Assembly: GCF_014639075.1 (NCBI RefSeq)
Contig: NZ_BMFS01000009.1
Coordinates: 1-64,000, forward strand
Reading direction: 5' to 3'
Length of the DNA: 64,000 nucleotides
Origin: Glycocaulis albus
GTDB lineage: Bacteria > Pseudomonadota > Alphaproteobacteria > Caulobacterales > Maricaulaceae
The notes beneath the pieces were generated by a model that was not told where the DNA came from, searched no databases, and saw only the letters and a list, made by a program, of their open reading frames with translations. Of the stretch, positions 1-8,237 are shown one piece after another. The position numbers and the translations under genes are program-made. Positions within the stretch are counted from its first letter, which is position 1; each line of letters starts with the position of its first letter.

Positions 1-64
1 ACTACCTTGCCCTCGTCAAACTCGCCGCTATCCAGATATGGCTCAGAAATTATGAGTCTGTGTC

Positions 65-895
65 CTAGTGGTGGCTTCCCCGCAGGGCAGCCTCGTTAAG
101 GCTGTCCCAGCGGCGCGGGCTGGTTATCATCGCGCGCACATAGGCCATGTTGGCCGCTGCCATTTCCGCTGTCGTATCGATTGCCGCGATCTGCTCGGCC
201 TCGTCAAACCGGCCCTGAAGGGCCAGGATGAGGGCGAGATTCTGACGTACCTGCGGTGAAGCGAGATCGTTGTCCATGGCACGGCGCAATAGCGGTTCGG
301 CCTGTTCAGGTTCACCAGCCAGGGCATGTGAAAGCGCCAGATTGGACAGGATTGAGGGTTCGTGCGGCGCGATCATCATGGCCTCATGGAAACGGGCCCG
401 TGCGGCTGTGGTGCGCCCTGCCTGTTCGAGAGAGACGCCAAGGGCGTTTATCAGGCGCCAGTTGCCGGGGTCTGCCTGCGCAGCGCGGGTCAGGGGTTCG
501 ATGGCCTGCTGCCCACGGCCTTCGGCGGCCAGTGCCAGCCCGTACGCGCCCAGAAGGCCTGCGTCATCGGGGAAGAGAGCAAGAGCCTGACGGGCGACCT
601 CGATTGCCCTTGGCGCGCTGCCAAGCTGGCGCAGAACGCGCGCCAGCTGCGTGGCCGCCTCGCGGTCAGCGGGGTTCAGCTCATAGGCTTCGGCCCAGAA
701 TGCGGCCTGTGTCAGCAGGTCCTGGTTCGCGATGGACTGGCGCTCGGCCGTGGTGGCCGGAACAAGTGAGCGTGACTCCATTTCGAGCACCAGCGCTGCC
801 TCCTGCGCGGTCGGGGGTGCAGCGGTCGTGGCGCATGCGCCCAGTGTCAGCGCGCTTGCGGCGGTGAGAGCGGCGGCGGACAATCGCATGGACAT
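65..895 (-). CDS. TPR-repeat lipoprotein (TadD-like)
   Basis: This is a predicted lipoprotein of 276 residues. The N-terminus is a typical signal peptide ending in a lipobox (LGAC, Cys21), so the protein should be lipid-anchored on the periplasmic side of a membrane. The rest is helical tetratricopeptide repeat sequence: about residues 65-225 show repeated units with the small/large residue spacing of TPRs (for example around ELNPADREAA, LFPDDAGLLGAYG and DPGNWRLINALG). TPR lipoproteins of this size include TadD of Tad pili and PilW/NlpI-type scaffolds, but no pilus gene lies next to it, so a specific partner cannot be named. An AGGG ribosome-binding sequence 8 nt upstream favours the start at 895 over the Met at 889. 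It is divergent from pepA. Confidence 0.8.
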   Translation of the reverse strand: MSMRLSAAALTAASALTLGACATTAAPPTAQEAALVLEMESRSLVPATTAERQSIANQDLLTQAAFWAEAYELNPADREAATQLARVLRQLGSAPRAIEVARQALALFPDDAGLLGAYGLALAAEGRGQQAIEPLTRAAQADPGNWRLINALGVSLEQAGRTTAARARFHEAMMIAPHEPSILSNLALSHALAGEPEQAEPLLRRAMDNDLASPQVRQNLALILALQGRFDEAEQIAAIDTTAEMAAANMAYVRAMITSPRRWDSLNEAALRGSHH

Positions 896-1011
896 GATCT
901 AACCCTGTTAACGCGAGCGTTTCTGCTGCCTATGTTTCGGCCGGGCCGGTCAAGAAGCCGTTAACGCTTCGGCATGCCTGGTCCGCCCTGTCGAGTTGTC
1001 TGGAGAGTTTG

Positions 1012-2382
1012 ATGAATTTTGCATTTGCCGATGCCGCCCACGCGGCCCGCACCGTCCACCTGACGGCACGCGCCGACCTTGATTCGGTGCTGTCGGGCAT
1101 CGGGCAGGAAGCTGCTGCCCATGCCCGGGCCGCCGGGTTCTCCGGCAAGGCAGGCGAGATGGTCATGCTGCCTGGAGATGGCGGCGCGCTGTACGGGGTC
1201 GGCGATGCGAAATCCCCCTTTGACGCGGGCAGTGCCCCGCTGGCCTTGCCCGAGGGTGTCTGGCGGATTGGCGGCGTGCCAAGAAACTGGGATCCGACCG
1301 TCCTCGCAACCGCGCTCGGCCTTGGCAGCTATCAGTTTACCCGTTACCGCGCCGCACAGCGCGAACCGGCGCGGTTCCATTTGCCGGCAGGGGCGGACGA
1401 AGCCGAAGCGCTGCGGATTGTGGCCGGCGTCACGGTGTGCCGGGACCTCATCAATACGCCAGCCGGCGACATGCTGCCCAGCCATCTCGAAGATGCCGCA
1501 CGCGCTATCGCCAAGCCGTTCGGCGCCACGGTGACCAGCATTGTCGGCGATGACCTGATCAAGCAGAACTACCCGATGATCCATGCGGTCGGCCGGGCCT
1601 CCACCGATGCGCCGCGCCTGATAGAACTTGTCTGGGGCGATCCGTCTCATCCACGCATTGCACTGGTGGGCAAGGGCGTCTGTTTCGATTCCGGCGGCCT
1701 CAACATAAAGGGCGGCGCCGGCATGCTTCTCATGAAAAAGGATATGGGCGGTGCGGCCAACGTGCTTGGCCTTGCCACGATGATCATGGATGCGGGCCTG
1801 CCCGTTCACCTTCAGGTGCTCGTGCCCGCCGTCGAGAACGCCATCTCCGGGAACGCTTTCCGTCCGGGCGACATCCTGTCCTCGCGCAAGGGCCTGACGG
1901 TCGAGATCGGCAATACCGATGCCGAAGGCCGGCTGGTGCTGGGTGATGCGCTGGCGCGCGCGTGCGAAGACAAGCCCGAACTGGTGATCGACATGGCGAC
2001 GCTTACCGGGGCTGCGCGTATCGCGCTCGGACCGGAACTGGCGCCGGTCTATACCGATGACGATTCCCTCGCAGCAGACATCGCCGCAGCCGCCTTGCGC
2101 GTGGATGATCCAGTGTGGCGCATGCCGCTCTGGGACGGATATGACAGCCAGCTGGATGGAGAAATATCCGATCTGTCCAATACCGGCTCCGGCCCCATGG
2201 CGGGCTCGGTCACCGCAGCTCTGTTCCTGCGCCGTTTTGTGGACACCCGGGCCTGGGTCCATCTCGATATTTATGGCTGGAACCCCAAGGCCCGGCCCGG
2301 CCGTCCTCTTGGGGGTGAAATGTTGGCAGGGCGTGCTCTGTATGAAGTGCTCAAAGCCCGGTATGGAGCGAACCATGACTGA
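1012..2382 (+). CDS. pepA: Leucyl aminopeptidase family protein (M17)
   Basis: Cytosolic M17 metallo-aminopeptidase, which removes N-terminal residues from peptides using two metal ions. The catalytic domain carries the family signature NTDAEGRLVLGDAL (about residues 301-314) and the lysine-containing stretch GKGVCFDSGG (about 220-229), followed by a conserved MKKDMGGAANV metal-binding segment. At 456 residues it is shorter than E. coli PepA (about 500), mainly because of a reduced N-terminal domain; this is normal for alphaproteobacterial M17 members. A TTG three bases upstream is in frame, but ATG at 1012 has GGAG six bases before it and is preferred. The stop codon overlaps the start of the following NlpC/P60 gene by 8 nt, so the two are probably translationally coupled. 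Confidence 0.93.
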   Translation: MNFAFADAAHAARTVHLTARADLDSVLSGIGQEAAAHARAAGFSGKAGEMVMLPGDGGALYGVGDAKSPFDAGSAPLALPEGVWRIGGVPRNWDPTVLATALGLGSYQFTRYRAAQREPARFHLPAGADEAEALRIVAGVTVCRDLINTPAGDMLPSHLEDAARAIAKPFGATVTSIVGDDLIKQNYPMIHAVGRASTDAPRLIELVWGDPSHPRIALVGKGVCFDSGGLNIKGGAGMLLMKKDMGGAANVLGLATMIMDAGLPVHLQVLVPAVENAISGNAFRPGDILSSRKGLTVEIGNTDAEGRLVLGDALARACEDKPELVIDMATLTGAARIALGPELAPVYTDDDSLAADIAAAALRVDDPVWRMPLWDGYDSQLDGEISDLSNTGSGPMAGSVTAALFLRRFVDTRAWVHLDIYGWNPKARPGRPLGGEMLAGRALYEVLKARYGANHD

Positions 2383-3157
2383 AGACTTTCAGGTAACAGC
2401 CGGTGTAGCAGCCATACGGCGCGAGCCGCGCGATGACGCGATGATGGACAGCCAGTTGCTTGCCGGAGAGGTGTTTTCAGTCGAGGAGGAATCCGGCGGC
2501 TGGGCACGCGGCATTTCACGCCATGACGGCTATCAGGGCTTTGTCGACATGGCGGCGCTGTCCGCGCCGGTGCTGATCCCGACGCACCGCGTAAGCGCGG
2601 TGCGCACCTATGTGTTCAGCGAGCCGGATCTGAAATCCCCGCCGCGCTTCCTGCTTTCGCTAAACGCAAAGATTGCGGCCGGCCGCCGCGACGGCAAGTT
2701 CATCGAGAGCCAGCGCCAGGGCTGGATTTTCACCGGGCACCTGACGGCGCTGGATGCCAGCGAGCCGGACTGGGTCGCTGTGGCCGAGCGGTTCCTGCAC
2801 TCGCCCTATCTGTGGGGCGGCAAGGAAAGCCTGGGCCTGGATTGCTCCGGGCTGGTGCAGGTGAGCATGGAGGCGGCGGGTATACGCATTCCCCGGGACA
2901 GTGGCGACCAGGAAGCCTGGGCGCGTGAACGCTGGAGCACTGTGCCGGCAACCGATGCACTGACAGGTTTGCAACGTGGCGATCTGGTGTTCTGGCCGGG
3001 CCATGTCGGGATCATGACCGACGGCGTGCATCTCTTGCACGCCAATGCGTTCCACATGGCGGCTGCCCTTGAACCGCTCAATCTGGCCGCAGCGCGCATT
3101 GCCAGCCATCACGCGCCGATGAGCGGCATTTTCCGCGCGCCGAACGCACGGGGATGA
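2375..3157 (+). CDS. NlpC/P60 family hydrolase with N-terminal SH3-like region
   Basis: Predicted cysteine peptidase of 260 residues related to cell-wall gamma-D-glutamyl-diaminopimelate endopeptidases. The NlpC/P60 domain occupies the C-terminal half: catalytic Cys is in GLDCSGLVQ (about residue 157) and catalytic His in WPGHVGIM (about residue 210). The first 120 residues resemble the SH3b-type region found in this subfamily (VRTYVFSEPDLKSPP). No signal peptide is visible, as in many alphaproteobacterial relatives encoded beside a leucyl aminopeptidase, so a cytosolic role in peptidoglycan-peptide recycling is plausible but inferred. The ATG at 2375 lies inside the end of pepA with GGAG at 2364-2367; the pairing with an aminopeptidase suggests joint degradation of muropeptides. 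Confidence 0.88.
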   Translation: MTEDFQVTAGVAAIRREPRDDAMMDSQLLAGEVFSVEEESGGWARGISRHDGYQGFVDMAALSAPVLIPTHRVSAVRTYVFSEPDLKSPPRFLLSLNAKIAAGRRDGKFIESQRQGWIFTGHLTALDASEPDWVAVAERFLHSPYLWGGKESLGLDCSGLVQVSMEAAGIRIPRDSGDQEAWARERWSTVPATDALTGLQRGDLVFWPGHVGIMTDGVHLLHANAFHMAAALEPLNLAAARIASHHAPMSGIFRAPNARG

Positions 3158-3191
3158 CAGCGAAAGCGTGACAGGCCGGACGGCAGGCAAG

Positions 3192-3224
3192 AAAAAGGGC
3201 GCTTCGGCAGAAGCGCCCTTTTTT
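3192..3224. terminator. Bidirectional intrinsic terminator
   Basis: An A-run, the arm GGGCGCTT, the loop CGGCAG, the arm AAGCGCCC and a T-run form a perfect stem with flanking A and T tracts. It can serve both the pepA-NlpC operon and the converging cytochrome gene. Confidence 0.88.
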
Positions 3225-3243
3225 AATGTCTGCTCCAGACGTC

Positions 3244-3981
3244 TTATTCGCCGTCTTCCAGAACCTCTTCCAGCTCTTGCGCGAGCTCCTCGTCCGGCAG
3301 CGCTTCACCCGGCTGGGCCAGCTCGCCCATATCATTGCCGGATTCGATAGCCGTTTCCGGTGCGTCCGGCGTTGCCGTTGCTGCGACGTCGGTTGCCTCG
3401 CCTTCCGCCTCAATGGCCGGCTCGGCGGGAAGCGGTTCAGGCAGCGGCAGCGGATCGCTGGCCATCGAGTTCATGTAGGCGAGCAGGTTGATCCGCTCTT
3501 CCTGGTTACGAAGGCCGGCAAACGCCATGGAGGTGCCTTCGACATAGCGGCGCGGCGCTTCCAGATAGTCATACATGTTCTGGTAGAGCCACTGGGTGCC
3601 GTCAGCGCCGTAATCGCGCATGGCGCTCGAATAGTTGAAGCCCGGAACGCTGGCGACGGCGCGTCCGAGCACACCCCACAGATTGGGGCCGGTGCCGTTG
3701 GCGCCGCCTTGCTCGAATGTGTGGCAAGCCACGCAGCGGCGCGCGACACGCTCGCCCGCCTCGACGCTGGCGGTAGCCAGAAGCGTGCCGAAATCAACCG
3801 GTCCGGCTTCTTCCTGCTCCGCGCTTGCAGGGCCTTCAAGCAAGGCCGGGTCCACCGGGAATCCCAGTGTTTCAGGTGAAGGCGCGTGGAAGGCGATATC
3901 GCCGATCTCGCGCAAACCCATGACGACAAGCAGGATGGCCAGAACCGCGCCCGCTACCTTGTTCCAGAACAGATCGCCCAT
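3244..3981 (-). CDS. Membrane-anchored cytochrome c, c552/CycM type
   Basis: Class I cytochrome c of 245 residues carrying electrons in the respiratory chain on the outer face of the inner membrane. Residues about 8-24 form an uncleaved signal anchor. The haem attachment motif is CVACH (Cys83, Cys86, His87) and the sixth ligand is Met152 in GTSMAFAGL, as in mitochondrial-type and CycM cytochromes. The segment WGVLGRAVASVPGFNYS is also typical of that group. After about residue 175 there is an unusual 70-residue tail rich in Pro, Ala and Glu, ending in ELAQELEEVLEDGE; it has no counterpart in short cytochromes c552 and may be a disordered periplasmic extension. A GAGAGG ribosome-binding sequence precedes the ATG. 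The gene stands alone and converges on the NlpC gene across a shared terminator. Confidence 0.9.
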   Translation of the reverse strand: MGDLFWNKVAGAVLAILLVVMGLREIGDIAFHAPSPETLGFPVDPALLEGPASAEQEEAGPVDFGTLLATASVEAGERVARRCVACHTFEQGGANGTGPNLWGVLGRAVASVPGFNYSSAMRDYGADGTQWLYQNMYDYLEAPRRYVEGTSMAFAGLRNQEERINLLAYMNSMASDPLPLPEPLPAEPAIEAEGEATDVAATATPDAPETAIESGNDMGELAQPGEALPDEELAQELEEVLEDGE

Positions 3982-4152
3982 CGACGTCCTCTCGACCAGA
4001 CATGACTGTAATTGCGCCGGTGTTTGGCACGCTCCGCCGCCCTGTGCAACCGCCTCGGGCGATTACCACGCCCGCAAATAGCAGGGTGAACGGTCCGGTG
4101 TCAGTATCAATATGGTGCCAGCCTGCCCATGGGGCAGGTCGTCGCGGCCTGG

Positions 4153-5019
4153 CTAGCCGCCCTTCAGCCAGGTCTCGATAAGCAGGCGCGAAATCGAGTA
4201 ATGGGGCGGCCCCCAGCGCATCATCGGCCCCTCGTAGAGCTCGCGCACTTCATCACGGGTGAACCAGCGCGCTTCCTCGATATCATCGGCAGCCACAGGC
4301 TCGCCCGGCTCGATTTCCGCCAGAAGCCCGATCATCAGCGTGGACGGAAAAGGCCAGGGCTGACTCGCGATGTATCGCGAAGAGATCACCTTCAGCCCGG
4401 TCTCTTCGGCGACCTCCCGCGCACACGCCTCCTCAATCGTTTCGCCCGGCTCCATGAACCCGGCCAGCGTGGCGAACAGGCCCGGCGGCCAGGCAGGCTG
4501 GCGGCCCATCACACAGCGCTCGCCACTGAACGGCAACATGATGACCGATGGATCGGTGCGCGGAAAATGCTCGGTTCCGCAGGCGGGGCATACGAGCTTT
4601 GTGCCGCCTTCGGCAGGGGCATTTTCAGCGCCGCAATTTGAACAGTGCCGCCTGCGCCCGTGCCAGCTCAGAATCGCGCGGGCCCTGCCCAGTATGGCCG
4701 CAATGTCCGGCTCCGCCACCATGGTGGCCCTTCGGAAGTCGAGACCGGGTGGTGTCGCGCCCGGCTCAACGCTCGCCGCAAACCAGGGTGTCTCGTCCTG
4801 CAGTCCGAGGAATACCGGTCCCGGTGGCTGAAGCGGGAACTCTGCGGCCTGCGCGGGATGCAGTATCTGCGGTTCGCCCTCAGGTGACAGCACAACGTCG
4901 CCGCCGGCAAGCAACACCGCTCTGGCCTGTGGGTGGCCAAGGCAGGCATCGATAAAGCCCGGATCGGTGCGGCGGATGCCGGCATGATCCAGGGGTGACC
5001 GGGTGAAAGTCAGATGCAT
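4153..5019 (-). CDS. nudC: NAD(+)/NADH pyrophosphatase NudC
   Basis: Nudix hydrolase of 288 residues that cleaves NAD(H) to NMN(H) and AMP and, in E. coli, removes NAD caps from RNA. A zinc ribbon is formed by Cys126/Cys129 and Cys144/Cys147. The Nudix box runs from about Gly187 to Leu209 with the REVAEETGL core. It is followed by the NudC hallmark SQPWPFPSTLM that separates this group from other Nudix enzymes. The length is usual for the family. GGAGG lies about 10 nt before the ATG. The gene is transcribed away from the outer-membrane protein gene at 5320 and lies 170 bp upstream (transcriptionally) of the cytochrome gene, with nothing recognisable in that gap. Confidence 0.94.
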   Translation of the reverse strand: MHLTFTRSPLDHAGIRRTDPGFIDACLGHPQARAVLLAGGDVVLSPEGEPQILHPAQAAEFPLQPPGPVFLGLQDETPWFAASVEPGATPPGLDFRRATMVAEPDIAAILGRARAILSWHGRRRHCSNCGAENAPAEGGTKLVCPACGTEHFPRTDPSVIMLPFSGERCVMGRQPAWPPGLFATLAGFMEPGETIEEACAREVAEETGLKVISSRYIASQPWPFPSTLMIGLLAEIEPGEPVAADDIEEARWFTRDEVRELYEGPMMRWGPPHYSISRLLIETWLKGG

Positions 5020-5103
5020 GGGCGATAGCCTCCGGTTGACCGGCGCATTGCGCCCTGATGCGCTCCGGCTTGCAAGCCCGCGCGATTTTCGCGGCTGCGA
5101 ACA

Positions 5104-5133
5104 TTACGCACACCTTACCGGATCATGTATAAA
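5104..5133 (+). promoter_or_regulatory. Possible promoter in the 300-bp nudC/OMP intergenic region
   Basis: TTACGC and TATAAA are separated by 18 bp, which resembles a sigma70-type promoter for the outer-membrane protein gene and would give a leader of about 180 nt. The rest of the 5020-5319 gap holds a GC-rich hairpin (GGGCCC then GGGTCCC region, 5281-5296) but no ORF or RNA family that I recognise. Confidence 0.3.
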
Positions 5134-5319
5134 GGTATGGGATCATGGCATTTTTGCCCCAATTGCCTTGCTTGCGCCATAGTCCGTATCCGGAAAGACA
5201 CAGGGGTGTATTGCACTGCGTCATTAACGGCTGGCGGCATCTTGCGCGGTGCAGGTGACCGGCCTCATCTCTCGTCGCACGGGCCCGGGGGGTCCCAAAA
5301 AGACGAAAGGTCGAATCAG

Positions 5320-5838
5320 ATGAAATCTCTCCTTGTCGCAGTGTCTTCCATTGCTGTTCTCGCCGGTGCCGCTTCCGCTCAGGAAGGCCCGTTCCGTCTC
5401 GGTGCCGGTTATCAGGCCATCGACACTGACGGCGCCACTTATGACACGCTGACCCTGCGCGGCAGCTATGACATCACCCCGATCTTCTCGGTGGAAGGTG
5501 ACCTGCTTGTCGGTCTGGGCGATGAGTCCACGACGATCGGCGCAACCACGGTAACCTCGGAGATCGACTACGGTGTTGGCCTGTACGGCGTTGCCCGTCT
5601 GCCGCTGAACGAGCAGTTCTCGGTGTTCGCGCGCGGTGGCTACACCTATATCGACGGCAGCGCGTCTGCTGGCGGCGTCGCGTTCAGCGGCGATGTCGAT
5701 GGCTGGGCCTTCGGTGGCGGCGCGGAATGGGCCTTTGCCGGTCCGAACGCCATCCGTATCGACTACACCCGCTATGACTTCGTGAACGGCAATGGCGATG
5801 CTGACGCGTTCGGCATCTCCTATGTCCGCCGCTTCTAG
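5320..5838 (+). CDS. Small outer-membrane beta-barrel protein
   Basis: Predicted porin-like barrel of 172 residues. A cleavable signal peptide (MKSLLVAVSSIAVLAGAASA, cut before QEG) is followed by about eight amphipathic strands with aromatic girdles, for example LGAGYQAIDTDG, LTLRGSYDITP, YGVGLYGVARLP and FGGGAEWAF. The chain ends with the terminal-Phe signature (YVRRF) recognised by the BAM complex. This is the OmpA-N/Opa-like eight-stranded fold common in alphaproteobacteria; no ligand can be inferred. An AAAGG ribosome-binding sequence nine bases before 5320 and the signal peptide fix the start, although the reading frame is open further upstream. A strong terminator follows, so the gene is monocistronic. 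Confidence 0.88.
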   Translation: MKSLLVAVSSIAVLAGAASAQEGPFRLGAGYQAIDTDGATYDTLTLRGSYDITPIFSVEGDLLVGLGDESTTIGATTVTSEIDYGVGLYGVARLPLNEQFSVFARGGYTYIDGSASAGGVAFSGDVDGWAFGGGAEWAFAGPNAIRIDYTRYDFVNGNGDADAFGISYVRRF

Positions 5839-5880
5839 TTTGGCGTGACAGTGCTGGCGCCGCCGCATCGGCGCCGTACG

Positions 5881-5915
5881 AAAGCCCCCGTGGCCGGCTG
5901 GCCGCGGGGGTTTTT
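5881..5915 (+). terminator. Intrinsic terminator after the OMP gene
   Basis: The arm CCCCCGTGGCC pairs with GGCCGCGGGGG around a short loop and is followed by five T residues. One G-T wobble sits in an otherwise complete 11-bp stem. Confidence 0.85.
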
Positions 5916-5932
5916 CATGCTCCGCAGTTGAC

Positions 5933-5953
5933 GCGAATGAGAATGACTCGCAA
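5933..5953 (+). promoter_or_regulatory. Fur-box-like sequence
   Basis: The core AATGAGAATGA preceded by GCG and followed by CTCGCAA resembles the gammaproteobacterial Fur operator GCAAATGAGAATGATTCTC at most positions, and GCGA...TCGC forms outer inverted arms. It lies 30 bp before the start of the small gene at 5983. The match is by eye; binding by a Fur/Irr-type repressor is inferred. Confidence 0.4.
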
Positions 5954-5982
5954 GTTTGTCGGTGCAACAGGAGAGTCATTCA

Positions 5983-6216
5983 ATGAGCCCGGCAATCTGC
6001 AACATCGTCAATCTGGAGCCATCCCGCACAAGGGTCCGGCGCGCCAGCGAAGCGGCAAGCGTACTTGAGCCGCGCGTGAGGGACTGGCTGGAGACCCAGT
6101 CCGTCATTGTGGAAGACTGGCTGAACCAGCTTGTGGCGCATAATGGCGATGCGCGGCTGATCGGGCTGCTGAGCCAGCATGCCGCCTTCCTGCGCGACAC
6201 GCTGGAAGAAGGCTGA
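5983..6216 (+). CDS. Small hypothetical protein, possibly iron-regulated
   Basis: A 77-residue protein of no family I recognise. The first 35 residues are basic (SRTRVRRASEAA) and the rest is predicted to be helical (RDWLETQSVIVEDWLNQLV and LIGLLSQHAAFLRDTLEEG), with no signal peptide or membrane segment. The ATG at 5983 has AGGAG nine bases upstream and is preferred over an in-frame start nine codons earlier. It sits just after a Fur-box-like sequence and 41 bp before the SRP RNA. If the operator is real, the protein may be made under iron limitation. The codon use looks like that of its neighbours, so I consider it a real gene. Confidence 0.6.
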   Translation: MSPAICNIVNLEPSRTRVRRASEAASVLEPRVRDWLETQSVIVEDWLNQLVAHNGDARLIGLLSQHAAFLRDTLEEG

Positions 6217-6257
6217 CACTGCGCTTGCGAAACTTGTCCGCGATCCCGATACTAGGG

Positions 6258-6374
6258 AGCAGGAAGGCCGGCGGCGGACGAGCCCCTCGCCAACCCGGTC
6301 AGGTCCGGAAGGAAGCAGCCGTAACGAGTTTCGGTTCGGGTCGCCGTCCGGTCTTCCGCCGCCTTCCTACTGCT
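6258..6374 (+). ncRNA. ffs: Signal recognition particle 4.5S RNA
   Basis: The conserved SRP RNA core is present: GGTCAGGTCCGGAAGGAAGCAGCC starts at 6298 (split here as GGTCAGGTCC then GGAAGGAAGCAGCC) and is followed by GTAACGAG. Flanking arms AGCAGGAAGGC (from 6258) and GCCTTCCTACTGCT (to 6374) pair to close the hairpin. It binds Ffh for co-translational targeting to the membrane. Its position directly before dnaX is a conserved arrangement. The ends are estimated from the pairing. Confidence 0.93.
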
Positions 6375-6446
6375 TTCGCCTGAAAGGCCTGGCTGCGCCT
6401 GCGGGCGTCCCGGTCAGCTTGCCGCAAGAGGGGGCCTTGCCCGTCC

Positions 6447-8237
6447 ATGGATGACCAGGATCCAGACAGCGGCGCACTTGCGCTGGAGGCGGATGAGCCC
6501 GGGCCGGCTTTGCCGGGTTTCGAGCCTTCGCCCGCTGCGTCCGCCTATCAGGTTCTGGCCCGCAAATACCGCCCGCAACGCTTTTCCGACCTGATAGGAC
6601 AGGATGCGATGGTGCGCACGCTTTCGCATGCCTTCCAGTCCGGGCGCATCGCACAGGCCTATATGCTGACCGGCGTGCGCGGTGTCGGCAAGACGACCAC
6701 AGCGCGCCTCATCGCCCGCGCGCTGAATTACGAGTCCGATAATCGCTCCGGGCCCACCGTGGATATCGACCCGCCCGGCCGTCATTGCGACGCCATTGCC
6801 CGCTCTGCTCATGTCGATGTTCTTGAGATGGACGCGGCCTCACGCACGGGTGTCGGCGATATCCGCGAAATCCTGGACGGTGTGCGCTACGCGCCGGTGT
6901 CGGCCCGCTACAAGGTCTACATTATCGACGAAGTGCACATGCTCTCGAACAATGCTTTCAACGCGCTTCTCAAAACGCTCGAAGAGCCGCCCCCGCATGT
7001 GAAGTTCATTTTCGCGACGACAGAGATCCGCAAAGTGCCGGTTACGGTCTTGAGCCGCTGTCAGCGCTTTGATTTGCGCCGCGTACCGCGCGACGTCCTG
7101 AGTGCACACCTCAAACGCATATGCGACCAGGAAGGTGCACAGGTTGAGGCAGACGGCCTCGATGCCATAGCCCGCGCTGCCGAGGGGTCGGTACGCGATG
7201 GCCTGTCCCTGCTCGATCAGGCCATCGTGCAGGGCAGCGAGACAGGTCCGGTTCCCGCCTCGCAGGTGCGTGAAATGCTGGGTCTTGTAGACCGCTCGCG
7301 CGTGCTCGACCTGCTCGATGCGGCCCTGACGGGCAAGGGCGAAGCAGCGCTTTCCGAGCTCGAAAGCCAGTATGCCGCGGGCGCCGATCCGCAAGTGCTG
7401 ATGCGTGACCTGCTCGATTATCTGCATGCTATGAACCGGGTGAAGGCAACCGGCGGCAAGGCGGACCTCGCCGAGGCGCCAGAGACGGCCGCGCGTATTC
7501 GCGAGCTTGCCGATGCCCACTCGCTCGCGAGCCTCACACGCCTGTGGAAGACCGCGCTCTCGGGGCTGGAGGATGTCCGTTCGGCCCCGGACCCGATGGC
7601 GGCGGTCGAGATGAGCGTGATCCGCCTCATGGCAGCGGCCAGCCTGCCCGGACCGGAAGACGCCGCGCGCCTGATCGCCGCGCTGGAAGCAGGTGCACCC
7701 TTGCCCGGTGCAGCGTCACAGGCTGGCGAAAGCCGCGATGCGCCGTCAGCGCAGGCAAGTCCTGAGGCCGCCCCTAGGGCTGGCGCGGCAGAACCGGCGC
7801 CGCCGGTGTCATCGGACCCTTCCAGCCTTGAGGATGTGCTCGTCCTTCTCGATCGTGAACGTGAGGTTCTGCTGCGCGACCAGGTGGAACGCTATGTGCG
7901 CCTTGTGTCCATTGGACAGGGCAAGCTCGTGTTCGAGGCGGCAAAGGGCGCGCCGGACGATCTGGCGAGCCGGCTTGCCGGGTTTCTCCATGCGCAGACC
8001 GGAGCTCGCTGGCTGGTAGACAGTCAGGGCCGGGCCCCGGGCGCGGAGACCGTGCGTGAACGCCGCCGCCGCGAGGGCGAAGCCATGCGCGAACGGGCCT
8101 TGCGCGATCCGGCTGTCGTCCGCGCGATGACGCTGTTTCCCGGCGCCGAACTGGAATCAGTTACGCCGGTTGAGACACAACCCCCCCCATCCCAGATCAC
8201 GGACGCGGAAACCCAGCGTCAGGAGCGCAAGCCATGA
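6447..8237 (+). CDS. dnaX: DNA polymerase III subunits gamma and tau
   Basis: Clamp-loader ATPase of 596 residues. Walker A is GVRGVGKT (residues 76-83), Walker B is IIDEVH (159-164), and the sensor and arginine-finger region TTEIRKVPVTVLSRCQRFDLRR follows at about 190-210. In E. coli a zinc module with four cysteines sits between Walker A and B; here only one (Cys114) remains in NYESDNRSGPTVDIDPPGRHC. My recollection is that Caulobacter-type alphaproteobacteria share this loss. A Pro/Ala-rich linker (about 405-455) precedes a C-terminal tau-type domain. The stop overlaps ybaB by 4 nt (ATGA), making dnaX-ybaB-recR an operon behind ffs. The start at 6447 is the first Met before the conserved ARKYRPQ segment; the ribosome-binding sequence is weak. 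Confidence 0.95.
   Translation: MDDQDPDSGALALEADEPGPALPGFEPSPAASAYQVLARKYRPQRFSDLIGQDAMVRTLSHAFQSGRIAQAYMLTGVRGVGKTTTARLIARALNYESDNRSGPTVDIDPPGRHCDAIARSAHVDVLEMDAASRTGVGDIREILDGVRYAPVSARYKVYIIDEVHMLSNNAFNALLKTLEEPPPHVKFIFATTEIRKVPVTVLSRCQRFDLRRVPRDVLSAHLKRICDQEGAQVEADGLDAIARAAEGSVRDGLSLLDQAIVQGSETGPVPASQVREMLGLVDRSRVLDLLDAALTGKGEAALSELESQYAAGADPQVLMRDLLDYLHAMNRVKATGGKADLAEAPETAARIRELADAHSLASLTRLWKTALSGLEDVRSAPDPMAAVEMSVIRLMAAASLPGPEDAARLIAALEAGAPLPGAASQAGESRDAPSAQASPEAAPRAGAAEPAPPVSSDPSSLEDVLVLLDREREVLLRDQVERYVRLVSIGQGKLVFEAAKGAPDDLASRLAGFLHAQTGARWLVDSQGRAPGAETVRERRRREGEAMRERALRDPAVVRAMTLFPGAELESVTPVETQPPPSQITDAETQRQERKP

Noticed and set aside
1-64. Possible gene end at the left edge
   Set aside because: The 64 bases before the TPR gene stop show no reading frame or motif I can support.
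961-2376. Long open frame on the minus strand across pepA
   Set aside because: It mirrors the high-GC codon pattern of pepA, has no recognisable motif, and the plus-strand frame carries the full M17 signature.
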